A stretch of 40,000 nt of DNA. Source: Cristatella mucedo (lineage: Eukaryota; Bryozoa; Phylactolaemata; Cristatellidae). The notes under the pieces are model-generated. The model searched no databases and had not been told where the DNA came from. It worked only from the letters and a program-made list of their open reading frames with translations. Location of the stretch: the NCBI GenBank assembly GCA_009760855.2, contig WPIO01000002.1, positions 657,501-697,500 of the forward strand. The letters are read 5' to 3'. The position numbers were made by a program, and so were the translations under genes. Positions 9,310-20,592 of the stretch are shown here, one piece after another; the stretch's first letter is position 1; the number at the start of each line of letters is the position of its first letter.

Positions 9310-10165
9310 AAGAAAACGCGCATTAATTTATGCATGAAAATCCTGTCCTGTACAAAGCCACGCCATCTTCTGGGAAGTCCTCATAAATCTCAAAACCCTG
9401 AATTCTGATGTCAATTTCCCGCGAATCCAGCTCCTGTAAAGCCACTGGCCCCAATCTCTCATGTCCAGAAATAGAGTTACCTTTAAATGAACTCTTCTTG
9501 TCAATGTAGCCTGCTTTTAGTGTATTGTCAGCATAGCGGTCAATGATTTTATCCCACGAATTCGTACCTTAAGTCACGAGCTCATGCAGGCTTGGCTGTA
9601 CAGTGTTTCCTCACTAGTCTCCTTCTATTTTTTAACTGTAGTAATTGAATTCCATTCACAAACTGCTCATGAATTGTTTGGTCACTGTATACAGAAAGTG
9701 TGGAGATTCGCAATAAATCCTGCGTGAATTACTGTTTAATCTATTATTCTCTCTGGAAGGAAGTTCGTAAAGTCACAGTGAGTGGTGACTGAATTCCTGA
9801 ATATATAATTTTTTGGTCACTTTATTATACAAGTGGCAGCATTTAATTAATCCACTTCCTCATAGCAGTTTGTTTGCACACATATTTTTGATTAAAGCAA
9901 TCTAAATGCCCAAAATACATCAATATTTTCTTTGGTGCTTAGTGGTGATATGAGGTTGGAATTTTTCATCCAGACAAATTCCCAAAATCCAGAGAGCACG
10001 TGCACTTTCGTAACTAGTGGTGGGACTACAAATTGACGAGGTACTCATCTGATCAATTGTCAATTTAGATACTTGGCCCATGAAAAGTACAGTTTCATCT
10101 ATTGCAATCATGTTGGAGAGTAGGTATTCGGAAAAGTTAATGCCGTCAACTAAGGATTTGAATGC
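9310..10165. other. AT-rich stretch, nothing recognised
   Basis: I see no exon, RNA gene or repeat that I can name here. Confidence 0.5.
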
Positions 10166-10232
10166 AAGCGCACGTTTAGTAACTTTAGTAACGTTTAGTA
10201 ACGTTTAGTAACTTCAGTATCTTCAGTAGCTT
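10166..10232 (+). repeat. Short tandem repeat of ACGTTTAGTA-type units
   Basis: Units of the type ACGTTTAGTA recur four times with small variations, followed by two ACTTCAGTA/TCTTCAGTA variants. Confidence 0.7.
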
Positions 10233-10289
10233 AAACAGCGCCGTAGATCTCCATAGAAACAGTTCACATGGTTGAAGTACACCATACTT

Positions 10290-11475
10290 CCAGTGTTGTA
10301 TTGCGTTGAATTAGATTGACAAGTAGCTTGGATAGGTGTGCTGGAGCTAAAGAATGCTGGGACCTAACAGTGAGTGACATAACCTAGAAGTCGATGCGCT
10401 GCTTGCTAGGCAGCCAGCGTATGTCTGTGAGAAGTGGTATAATGAGGCGATCACTAGATTCACATCGGACAAGCCTGGCTGCAGATTCTTGGACCAGCTG
10501 CTAGAGTCTTATTGCACATAAAAGCTGAGAAAAGAAGCGAGTAACGAGTTACTCAAGTCGAGGCCTGAAGTTGCGCCAATGTACGGGAAAGCTAGGCGGC
10601 GGTATCCTGGCTATCCTGGCCGGCCCACATGCTTGCATGCAATGCTACGTAGCTGAAAGTAAACAGACTTGACAGTGTCGATCCTTTTTGGTCATCTTGT
10701 GAGAGATCACTTTGGAATAGAAAACGCAGACTCCGCGCAGATGCTACCGAATATGTGCTGGAAGAGCCCAGCTTAAAGATTTGTTATAGAAACTGTAGAC
10801 TGACCCTAGGTTTTCCCATGACTAGAATGTTGATTTTTTATCATCATTCAAAATGAGAGAAAGCTCGCTGCTCTGCAAGTCCGAAGGTCAACGATAAACG
10901 CAGCAGAGTTGAGTTGAGAGAGTTCGACATGCTAAAGAGTGACGAATGACTAAAGCACAGGTAACTGCACCTGTACGTAATCTGCTTATAAATGAAATCC
11001 TAAATTGTGTTTGTTGACTACATCGCCATCAGGTAGAGTATACACTATACAAAGAAGAGGAGGAGGACCAAGCACAGATCCCTACGGAAGCCCGTACTTT
11101 ACAAGCAGCTCTTCGGTTGACTATCACCCGAAGATACCATCAATGCTCAACAATTTTCCGCTGTGAAAGGATCTACAACATTGCAGAACCAGCTATGCCC
11201 ACGCGCGATGACCGGTACTCATGCACTACTTTGTGATCAATAGTATCAAATTCTGCTAAAAGATATCCAGTAGAATAAGCAAAGAGACGCAAACTGGTTT
11301 GGCCCAAGGTTTAAGGTACGTGCGTTTGACGACCAAGTTCGTTAGCCTTTAGGAAGCGTCTGGATACAGGTTTAGTACTCTTAATGCTCTACAGAAATAA
11401 GTTATGTAAAATCCAAGTTATTATTCCTGAGGAAGTCGGTGTAAACTCGAAATGCAGTAGCTCCTTGGAGTGATT
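10290..11475 (-). mobile_element. LINE ORF2 fragment, minus strand
   Basis: On the minus strand, broken frames give the LINE RT and C-terminal blocks in order. A LLDI..FDTIDHK block (complement of about 11230-11280) comes first, then a GSVLG-like region (about 11070-11100). AARLV...IIPLLTDIRWLP..QRIDF and SLAPAHLSKL follow near 10500-10300. Many stops and frame changes make it a dead copy. It lies just beyond the tail of the next minus-strand copy (11485-11984), so the two are separate insertions or a nested pair. Confidence 0.7.
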
Positions 11476-11484
11476 GGCTTACAA

Positions 11485-11984
11485 TTAATAATAATAATAA
11501 TAATAATACACTTGATAAAGCGCCCTCAGAGAACTCAATCTCTCTCTAGGCGCTTTACATTTGCTACAAAGGGAAATGCAATTGAATGGTAATTAAAATC
11601 ATGCTTGACAAACAAAAAAAATGAATATCATGGTTAGGGGTGACATGCACAGGGTCAGCATGCACAATGTGGTTAGTGGCAGCATGCACAGTGTCAACAC
11701 GCATAAGCACGAGAAGGACGAATCACAGGGACCCACTAAATGCTGTCCTAAATAGGTGTTTTTAAATTCTTTTTAAATATGGTCAGGTCAGGGGATGTTC
11801 TGACGCAGGTCGGAAGGGATTTCCAGGCTTTGGGAGCATACGAACTAAATGCATGGTCTCCAAAGGATTTGAGGTTTGTACGGGGTATTTGTAGGCTGTC
11901 GGACTCCAAAAAGCGGGTGGTACGATGCTTGGCCTGATGGGGGAGTATATCTGAGATTTTGTCCGGAACTTACTACCTTGGTAA
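11485..11984 (-). mobile_element. LINE 3' region, minus strand, with (ATT)n tail
   Basis: Read on the minus strand: ORF2 C-terminal codons, a 3' UTR, the family 3' hairpin and an (ATT)n tail. The hairpin is AAAGCGCC (11517-11524) against GGCGCTTT (11549-11556), with an AGAGA/TCTCT inner stem. The AAT run on the plus strand (11486-11509) is the tail. SINE A copy 2 starts directly at its other edge. Confidence 0.75.
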
Positions 11985-12148
11985 GCCGTGAAGGCACACA
12001 CGGTAAGGCGGTTGCTTTTTAAGACCTCGGTCCTGAGGTCGTGGTTTCGATTCCTGCGGTGGGTATTCCTTTATCACCGCTGCAAGCGGTGGCGATTGCC
12101 GTAAAGGCTCTCTTGTCTCTATACAAAATATTCTGCTAAATTAGCTGG
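11985..12148 (+). mobile_element. SINE family A copy 2
   Basis: Matches copy 4 from GCCGTGAAGGCACACACGG onward (A-box region), with B box GGTTTCGATTCC near 12043-12054 and the shared body and AAATTAGCT end. It abuts the minus-strand LINE fragment. Confidence 0.75.
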
Positions 12149-12464
12149 TGTATTTATTGGTTTGAAGTTTCGTGTAAGAGCTTACCGATCTGCCACAACT
12201 CATTCAAGTGTTTTTGATAGAAGTGGCAGTAGAGAGACTGAACTGAAATTGCTTCAATTTGAAATAATTGGCAACAGAATTTTAGAGAGATGGAGGGACA
12301 TGACCTGAAGAAAAAGTGTGTTCTCTTAGTTTGCGGAGCATCAGAAAATCTTTGTATCTCATACAAGGAAAGGTAAGTATTGAGTCCAGAGGGTCAGTAG
12401 CCCGTAATTGCAATTTAAGAGTTGCCGATCAGTCTATAGAAAAAATGATTTCCAATTAATTGAG

Positions 12465-12560
12465 GGTGAGCTGGATGACTAGAGGCTATGATTTGATGAC
12501 CGAGGTCGTGTGCTCGAGCCCCGTGGCATATGAAAAGCGCCTGAATAGAGATTAAGATCT
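12465..12560 (+). mobile_element. SINE family B fragment, plus strand
   Basis: GACCGAGGTCGTGTGCTCGAGCCCC with a following AAGCGCCTGAATAGAGA tail start matches the sense strand of the family B copies at 18345, 22621 and 35855. The head is degenerate and the end of the tail is lost. Confidence 0.55.
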
Positions 12561-12565
12561 CTTAG

Positions 12566-14605
12566 GCTGGGTCACCCGACAAAATAGCCCAGGACAAAAC
12601 AGCCCCGACAAATTAGCTCAATAAAGTTGATAATTTTTGGAGTACCTATAACATAAATATAACTAATACGTAATGAATACGAAATACATACATAAATAAT
12701 AAATACAACATTGCATCGGTAAGGAAATTGTTTACTTGAACAAAACTGTTTTATGATTTGAGTCGAAAGTATAAATGTAATGTAAAATTGATATATTTTG
12801 ATATCGTTTGAATCATACTTTAAACTTTTAAATTGCTAGCAATTTTGTTGAGGTAATGCAGACACTCAATGTAGGCGTTGGTTGGAACAAGAGTTTGAAG
12901 ACGCCGATTGAGTTTTACCTACTTCACCTTCAATGCTTCTGGTTATCGAATCCACGTTTTGAATCGTGCGATATAGATCTCTACTCTGTCCTGTTTCTTT
13001 CAAAATTTTCCAATGAGTTTGAATACAGATTGGTGATGGCAATCGATGGTCTGTTGAAAGGGGTGGTGCCATGCTTACACAGAGTTGTTAGTGCGAAACA
13101 GACCATCAGTGACTCGATCCCGAGCACACCAAAGACGAATAACGAATAATAGTACTGCTCTCCGGTCGCGTCTCTGCTGTCCAATGTAATTTTCTTCTTA
13201 ATAGTGGACGATAGTGTCCAGTTCATCCGGGCAACTTTTGACTAGCACTTTAAAGTTACGTAAGTTACGTTGGTACTTGAAACGAGTCTCAGGGCTAGTA
13301 AAATCTTGACGCGGAGAAGAATATTTTAGTTGTCACGGTAATCTTCGTTCAGATGAGAATCTTGAACTTTCCTCCATAAACACTACTAAATGAAAGAGGC
13401 GTCGGACGAGCTGCGTTGTGGGAAATAAATGAATCTAATTACAAGGATTGCTTTTTAAAAATCCGCCATCATACTTATTGGGTTCAAATGTGGCTTTAAA
13501 TCATAGCAAAGCTTCTCAAAAAACGAACATATTTCGCTTCATGTTTATCTCATAGAGGAACGTAGATCAAAGGAACTGTAGATCTTTCAACCAAAGCATG
13601 CACGGTGAAAACTTGAAAAACTTTCAGAGGCGATTTTGATTGTTTCATCCATGAATCAATGACGATGCTACTCCAGAATGTCAAGATTTTCATTGGCGCC
13701 GAACCTTAGAATACAATTGACGTCTGCTCCAGAATCCAAAAGAACTAAATTAGTGTTTCTCGGTGTATTTTACTAAGCTCCAGGATGATGATGTCTGCAA
13801 CTTTTGTTGGATTCCTTAGCGGCTTTTGGCTTCGTTTCCGCGTTCGTTCGATCGTTCGCAGTGCTTCTGTATATGCTGGAAGATGTCTTGCTGCCTCCAG
13901 TGGTATTCCAGCTGCAATAGTGTTGTACCATCTGCCTCGGTCTCTCTACACCAGTTGCAGCTCTTTTTCGAATATCGGCACCCGATTTTACGTCTTTATT
14001 CTTTGCCAGATTCGGTGGATGAGTGTGTTCTGTAATCAATGCTGCGTCGTTACTGATCACCTTCGCACGATATTGTCAATTTGACGCTACGCATCTCCGG
14101 GACGTAATTCCGTCAGCATTAATTCTTGTTTTCATATACTGAAACCTTTCATTTCAAATCTTTTCTTTTCTGCAATTCTATCTTATCCATATCGACTGAG
14201 CGGTATTCAGAAAACAGTTTTAACGTGTGGACATGAAAGATGAATAATTTGGCAGCATACGGAAACGAAAATCCATGAGAAAAAATGTGGAATTGAATTG
14301 ATCAATTACTTTAATCAGTGAATTAAACTTGAATTATTTGTAATTCTGTGGAATAAAACTTTTGATAAATTTTCACTTTTAAGTTGTTTGATAACATAAA
14401 TTTAAAAAGTTTATATTTTCATTATCATAATGGAACATGTTTTCAATATATTATAGCTGACGGCAATATAACAGATTCGCAAAAATACTTTTATTTACTC
14501 TGGACGTTTTGTCGGGGCTACTTTGTCGATGTTTATCACGTTAGAATATCTTTTATGGGCTATTCGGTCAGCTCCGATTTTGTTGGGATGGCTTATATTC
14601 TTTTA
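12566..14605. mobile_element. Possible second element with GACAAAA-type terminal inverted repeats
   Basis: The left end (about 12566-12612) has GACAAAATAGCCC, GACAAAACAGCCCC and GACAAATTAGC. The right end (about 14506-14600) carries the mirrored motif (TTTTGTCGGGGCTACTTTGTCG and degenerate copies). The interior is AT-rich, with short open frames around 12856-13226 and 13773-14084 that I do not recognise. This is the same terminal architecture as 8373-9180 but more decayed. The two ends might instead belong to two solo fragments. Confidence 0.4.
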
Positions 14606-14954
14606 CCTATGAAGATTTTGAAGAAATGTCTGCTAAGTCACCGCTGGGGTCACTTATCAGTATGCATTGTTTGTGAATGATAACAAGATGGCCGACTGAA
14701 AACATTAACACACTTTGGTTATTATTCTGTGATTCAAAAATTTCTCTATGCAATGCGGGTTAATCTTAGTGAAACTGGATAGATACAATCTGGATTAATC
14801 ATCGAGTATTAAGCTGCTGACCATAAGTCACGACCGCTTGGTAATATTTTTAAGCCTGCGTTTAGTTCTCGTGGTTTTTGTTATATCAGCAATAAGGCTA
14901 AGGGGCCTATAAGTCGTTTAGACAGAATTCAAAAATCATTTAGGATATCGGCTA

Positions 14955-15960
14955 TATTTGCGCCATCAGAGAGCTGAATCTCTATCTAGGCACTTTAGAG
15001 ATGCTGTATAGAAAGCATTGCCAAATGATTGGTGGTAACATCCCCAAGCAGCAGGTACAGTGTAAGCAAGCATGTACACATTAAAGACGAATTACAAAGA
15101 TCCACTAAATGATGTAATAAACAAGTGCGCTCTAAGCTTCTTTTTAAATGTCATCATGTCAGGGACGCTTTGACGTGCGTTGGTAGTGAGATCCATGCTT
15201 TGCAAGCGTACGAACTGAAGGCACGGTCTCTAAAGGTTTTAAGGTTCGTATGAAGTATTGCTAAACAACTAGAGTCAGCGCAGCAGTTAGTACGATTCTT
15301 CGCCAGGAGGGGGAGTATTTCTGATCGCTAGGCTGGAGCCAGAGCATGAAGGGGCTACTTATAAGTGAGTGACAGAACCTTGAAGTCAATACGCTACTTG
15401 ATAGAGAGCTAGTGCAGGTCGGCGAGAAGTGGTGTGATGCGGCAACTGTGACGCTCACGGCAGACAAGCCTAGCTGCAAAATTGTGCACCAGCTGTAAGC
15501 ACCTGATTGCACAGGCCGGTAGCCCAGTAAGCAGTGAGTTTCAGAAGTCGAGACGGGATGGCACAAATGCACTGACCAGTTTAGATGTTTAAGCAAGCAC
15601 GAGTTTTAGCAATTTTATGCAGCTGATAGAAGGCAGATTTGACTGCGGCGATAATGTGGTGATGTGATCGTCTAATGAAAGGTCTATTTGGAGTACTTTG
15701 AACAGGACACCTAGCTTACATCCAGATTCAACAGGAGACATGCTGGCAGAGCCGATATTAGCGTTGGGTTTTCTAGTTTCCGAATCACACTTGGTTTGCT
15801 CATAGCAAGTAAGTTGGTTTTTTCGTCATTCAATTAAGGAATATTTGCGTCCATCCATAAGTGGATGTCATAAATAGATGTAGCAAGGGTGTGAACAGAA
15901 TTCGACGAGCTTGATAGCTGGGAGGGTTAAAAGCAAAGCAGAAAAGACTAAATTAGAATT
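14955..15960 (-). mobile_element. LINE ORF2 C-terminal half and 3' end, minus strand
   Basis: Read on the minus strand from 15960 downward: WMDANI..LND..KTNLLAM, LHKIAK, SRLDF.NSLLTGLP, LQLVHNFAARLV, RIDFKVLSLTYK.LHALAPA, then the 3' UTR and the CAGAGAGCTGAATCTCTATCTAGGCACTTT hairpin region near 14965. Internal stops throughout. Confidence 0.75.
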
Positions 15961-16069
15961 GATGCCAGTAATGACTGTGCCAAGTCTCAGTCGCCATTGC
16001 TCGTGCAGTACGTGCTAAAATTTGCTTATGCGCCGAGATTTGTTTATTTCCTTATACATTGGAATATTA

Positions 16070-16490
16070 ACAATAATAGTAGGTCACGAGTATAGCGCCT
16101 TGAGAGATCTAAATACCTATTTACGCAATTTTCACTCACTACAAGAGAATAAGTAATCAAAGGTAAGTGACATGCACAGTAACGTGATTAGATAGGGATA
16201 AAAAAGAAGCGATAATTATTAGGCTAGCATGCTAAAGCAAGCTAGCAGGCACTAAAGGCCACCGGTTAGCAGAGCCTCTGGCTACTGATAGGCACTGAAT
16301 TGCGTACATGCAAAGCATGCAGGAACAAAACAAAAGTGGGGCCCAAGGACAGCCGAATCGAACAGATGCGTCTTTAGCTGACACCTAAATGACACAAGGT
16401 CTTAGCAGGCAGTGAATACAGCTGGAAGCGAGTTCCAAACTTTTGTTAGATTTACTACGTAGCTACTTCTACCTGTAAGGTAATGATGGA
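16070..16490 (-). mobile_element. LINE 3' fragment, minus strand (divergent)
   Basis: The minus strand encodes a KVWNSLPAVF...LKTHLF-type ORF2 C-terminus (about 16350-16450), followed by a 3' UTR and an AGCGCCTTGAGAGATC hairpin-like end near 16093. It is more divergent than the other copies. Confidence 0.55.
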
Positions 16491-17139
16491 CCGTGGTGCT
16501 TTAGCAATTTGGGAATTTTTCCATCGGGGTTCCATTTAGAACGAAGCAGAAAATAAATTTGTATCAAAGATATCACATTTGAGCTCTGCTTGCAGTAATT
16601 CTCCAAATCTCCCTTACTGAGGCTGCTTAACAATGAGCATCTTAACCCTCAAGTAAGGGTTCAACGGTCAAAATTCATAAGATTAAACACGTAAAACTCT
16701 GTTATAACATTTTTCTGAAAAAGCAGTGTGCGACCACTTATAACATCAATTTTATCTCGATTATTCAAATTAATACCTGATATCTATTGTTTGTAATGCA
16801 CTAATAAAATATATATTTTCAGAATGGATTTGATCCTATGATCAATATTTTCTGAAGATAGGTAATTGGGATGAAATATTGTCACGATTTGCAGGATTTC
16901 ATCCGAAGGGCGTACTTTGGGCTCAGCTCTAGGTGACATGTTTGTCCATCCACGATACATGATAGCTAAATCATGGCCCGTCCGCAAAATGCAAAAGCAA
17001 AACTATGGTCTTGCCATCAAGAAAGGAAGGTAAGATGACTTAATGCTGAGGACTTAGTCGTACAAGAGTAACTGTAGGAGTAAGGAAGTCAGAGAGGAAG
17101 TCTGGCAAAAGCGAGCCAGTGAGCACCACAGATGATGTT

Positions 17140-17745
17140 ATAATAAGAATAATAATTTTAATGCATTTGTATAGCACCCTCAGAGAACTTGATCTCTTTC
17201 TAGCGCTTTAGATATGCTGCAAAGGAAGCATGGTCGAATGGATGATCATAGCATTCTCAATTACAGCAAGCATAACATGGTTAGAGGTGACATGCACAAG
17301 GTCAGCATGCGAACAAAATATGGCTAGTAGCAGTATGGGCAGTGTCAGCACGCATATTCACACAAAGGATGAATCACATGGACCCACTAAATAATGTGAT
17401 AAATAAATGCATTTTTAGCTTCTTTTTAAATATCGTCAAGTCATGGGATATCGCAATGGCAGTGAGAAGTGAGTTCCAAGCTTTTGGGAGCATAGGAACT
17501 AAAGGCACGGTCTCCAAAGGACTTGAGGTTCCCCTACGAGATGTAGCTAAACGATTAGATTTAGAAAAGCGGGTGTTACGATGCTTGGCCTCGCGAGGGA
17601 GTGGATCTGATAGGTAGGCTGAAGCCAAATAATGAAGAGACCTAAAATCGAGTGACAGAACCACAAAGTCGATGCGCTGGTGGACTGGGAGCCAGCGCAG
17701 GATGGCGAGAAGTAGTGAGACGTGACAAATAAACAATTACTTGTC
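17140..17745 (-). mobile_element. LINE 3' region, minus strand, best-preserved C-terminus
   Basis: A minus-strand open frame (17374-17736) gives LRWLPVHQRIDF, LHYLASAYLSDPLP, PLETVPLVPMLPKAWNSL and FKKKLKMHLF. These are the standard closing blocks of CR1/L2-type ORF2. The 3' UTR and the family hairpin end (AGCACCCTCAGAGAACTTGATC...AGCGCTTTA) follow near 17175-17215. Confidence 0.85.
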
Positions 17746-18344
17746 ACGTGTCTGGTTCCTAATGGTTATAAATCAGGAATAATCTAATAATCCCTCGCAC
17801 TTTCATAATTTGGCCAAAGATTTTGTAAGATGCCAACGTGTCACGTGCCTGCTCCTTAATTAACGCCGTCACCAGCCGAGATAATTCAAAAAGCCTAATA
17901 CTACCGTCTTTGGTGGGTGTGCGATAGCTGTCTACATTTCATCATCAGTAGCTGCCATCTGTTCTACCAGTTTGTGAAATCAGGCGACTGCAGCAGCGTA
18001 CGATATGTATTAATATCTCTTGCGGCAGGGAGGTGAACTATGCGGACGCGGCTTGTTTTTCTGATGGTCACCCGCAACTCTAGAAGCAAGCACTCTGACC
18101 AAGCTTGTACTGGTAGGGTTGACAGAAATTTACTGGCAACCCGCGCTCGGGGCCACAGCTAAGCTTTTTCTAGGAGGTGCTGAGACGCTCAGCGGGGCCG
18201 GACAACGCCGTGAGAAAATGAATATGTACATACGCACAGATGCATTAAATATGTTTTTTAATGGGCATCAGAGCATTCGTGCCTGATGAAATCCTGGATG
18301 TGCTGGAGCTGTTGAGACTCCTCTTATGAAAAAGAGATAATTTT

Positions 18345-18508
18345 AATTCACTCGCAGAGCGCCCTAGGAGAACTTAGATTCTATACGGGTGCTTCAAATA
18401 CGCCGAGGGGCTTGAGCCCACGACCTCAGTCGTTAAATACATTCACTTCGACCTCGATTGATAGAGTCAAGCACCTTAATCGCTGGGACAAACCAGCGTG
18501 ACTTACGG
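18345..18508 (-). mobile_element. SINE family B copy 1, minus strand
   Basis: On the minus strand: A-box-like GTCCCAGCGATTAAGGTGC, a B box GGGCTCAAGCCCC, then AAGCACCCGTATAGAATCTAAGTTCTCC and AGGGCGCTCT, the tail that resembles the LINE 3' hairpin. Confidence 0.7.
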
Positions 18509-18797
18509 CCTGTAGCATCCAAGTGGCAGTTTCAGCAGCTGTCAACGAATATTTTGACATGTAGCTGATGAAGCAGGCCTACCCAGTCAGATATCAATGA
18601 GGTACAAATATGCCAGTGCGTGCGCGATGCTCATTTCGTTTACTCAGAGAGCAAGTTAATTGGTGCAAAATTTAATACACAGAAACTGCACATGAGCAGT
18701 CGGCAACGAGGCAACGATGCAAATCCGCAAGAACGCGAAGCCCTTCACCCCGTCTCCTCGCCTCAAATGAGATTGCTCAGAGACTGACAGTTTACTT

Positions 18798-18803
18798 TTT
18801 ATT
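18798..18803 (-). terminator. Poly(A) signal AATAAA overlapping the stop codon of paralogue 1
   Basis: The minus strand reads TGT CGA TAATAAA: stop TAA is 18804-18802 and AATAAA is 18803-18798. If used, the 3' UTR would be only tens of bases. Confidence 0.5.
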
Positions 18804-20592
18804 ATCGACAGTCTCGATTGTATGGCTCGATGTATCGCGTGCCGATGCCTTCGCAAAGCGAGGCTGGTCCATCCCTGGTTGGGCTCACGCACCGGCCACG
18901 AATCGAGCTCTGCAAGAAACACGGCGCCAAAGTGTTTCTGCATACGTAAACAAGCCTGTACGATATTCTATTTCACGTTCGATCTCGCTCCAGGCGACGT
19001 CGCGGCGGTCTCTCTTACCGGATGGCACACGTTGATGTTGCAGGCCTGATTCAGACTTGCCCTCGAACTTCCAGCCGACGGTATTTGCCGAACTACCCTC
19101 AGCAGGCTGCTGACGCGAGAGCCGCCCTGCCAAAACAAGTGGAGCAGGTGCAGACCCGCGAAGGCGGACGCCAGTGACCCTGCAGGTGTCCGTTACGTGG
19201 GGATAGCGTGGTTCTCAGCCTCACTATCGATCAGGTGATGATGCAGGCAGCTTTTATTAACAGAGCGATCTGAAAATCTATCCACAGTCAGCCGAACGTG
19301 CACATGCTTGGGCGCCGGGGAGGGTAGGGGTTGGGTGCTTAAACCGTCCTACCCTCGAACTAGTGCTATGCTACTGCTTTGCTAGCCGGAGCTGCCTGTT
19401 TAGCTGCAATGATAATACTTATTAAGTCGTTCGTACAGCCCCTCCCGCTTAGAGAACCGAATCTCCGATTTCAGACGCTTTACAGCTGCCGGCAAAACAA
19501 GGAAAAAGCAACAGACAATGACGAACAATGTATCATGCTTAGGAAAGCTTAAAAAAACACCAAGGTGTCGAGCGTAGACTGCTGCTCTTTATCCGGAAAT
19601 AGGTAGGCGTGTCTCGCGAGCTGAGGCATGCCGTAGGTAGTTCTATTCGGAAGCGGTACCACCTCAGACTGGTCGATGCGGCTGAGGAATTGTCGAATGC
19701 TCGAGGCACCGCACATGCCTGAGGCGCACACATCTGTACTTTACTAATGCAAAAGAGCGTTCGCTGTGACGCCGCGAGGCAATGCCCTCGTCTTCTGGGA
19801 CTCGAGCGCGTTCGCATGAGCTGAGGTGGGACGAGACTGACATGACAGGGCTTTTACACTTCACGAGTCAGTCTGCCGATTGCTGTCGACTGCGAGCGAG
19901 TGCGTGCATAAGCTTGTCTAAAGCTGTCAGAAAAATGAGATGAGAAAATGAGAGAGCCGGCAGGCCTTCGCACAGACTACAGGTGGCGAGCTTTTTAATC
20001 ACCTCAGCCACCCGATCCTGTAAAACGCTAGCAGCGCTGCTTCGCGGAGCAGCGGCCGATGGGCGGCTGCTCGTTGGAAGTTGAGCATCTTTATCTACAC
20101 GATTGACATCGCTCTGACGTAACCCTGCTCGAAAGCGGCCGCCGGCGATCGCTAAACTTGGCAATGCTTTCGCACGGCGGGGCGCTGGCGCTCTCACGAG
20201 CCCCAGCGCCCCGCCGGGCCGAGGCTCCGCGCACCGCGGAGCGTGCGCCGGTGCACGCGCTACCCGACGCACCGTCCACCCGCGGCCGGACGATCGAGTC
20301 TACGGGCTGCTCGCTGCTGCGGTCTCAGCTTCGCCCACAAAGGCAACCGCCCCGGCGCAGGCACACGGGCCGGCGGCGGTGGCGCCGAGGACTCGGGGCG
20401 GCGTCGTCGGCTTAGCGTCGGCCCCTTTCTCACCTCCGCCATTCTCGACGTCGATACGGTTCCGTCGTCGGCGACGTAGCCGAAATACTCGAGCTCGACA
20501 CGACCGGATGCGCCCACTTTCTTCTTATACAGCTCGCCGCACTCGGCCGCCACCAGCAGACAAGCGATCAGAGCGAGGCTGGACTTGTGCAT
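18802..20592 (-). CDS. Small secreted four-cysteine protein, paralogue 1 (two coding exons)
   Basis: Unrecognised family; 88-aa precursor. Exon 1 is 20592-20434 (ATG at 20592-20590): signal peptide MHKSSLALIACLLVAAE, then mature chain from CGELYKKK. It ends ...VSTSRMAE at GAG|GTGAGA (phase 0). The intron is 20433-18910 (1,524 bp), ending TTTCTTGCAG. Exon 2 is 18909-18802: RGRCV, LCEGI, YIEPYNRDCR, stop TAA. Mature cysteines are C18, C60, C72 and C87, so two disulfides are likely. The match to paralogue 2 in both exons, at the same phase-0 junction, is the main proof that these are coding. The dispensable-looking intron holds GC-rich open frames that I treat as noise. An extra middle exon cannot be excluded. 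AATAAA overlaps the stop codon. It is probably exported and extracellular; its function is unknown. Confidence 0.85.

Noticed and set aside
19549-19731. Alternative terminal exon in the intron of paralogue 1
   Set aside because: An acceptor-like CAG and a 60-codon frame exist, but nothing comparable is found in paralogue 2.
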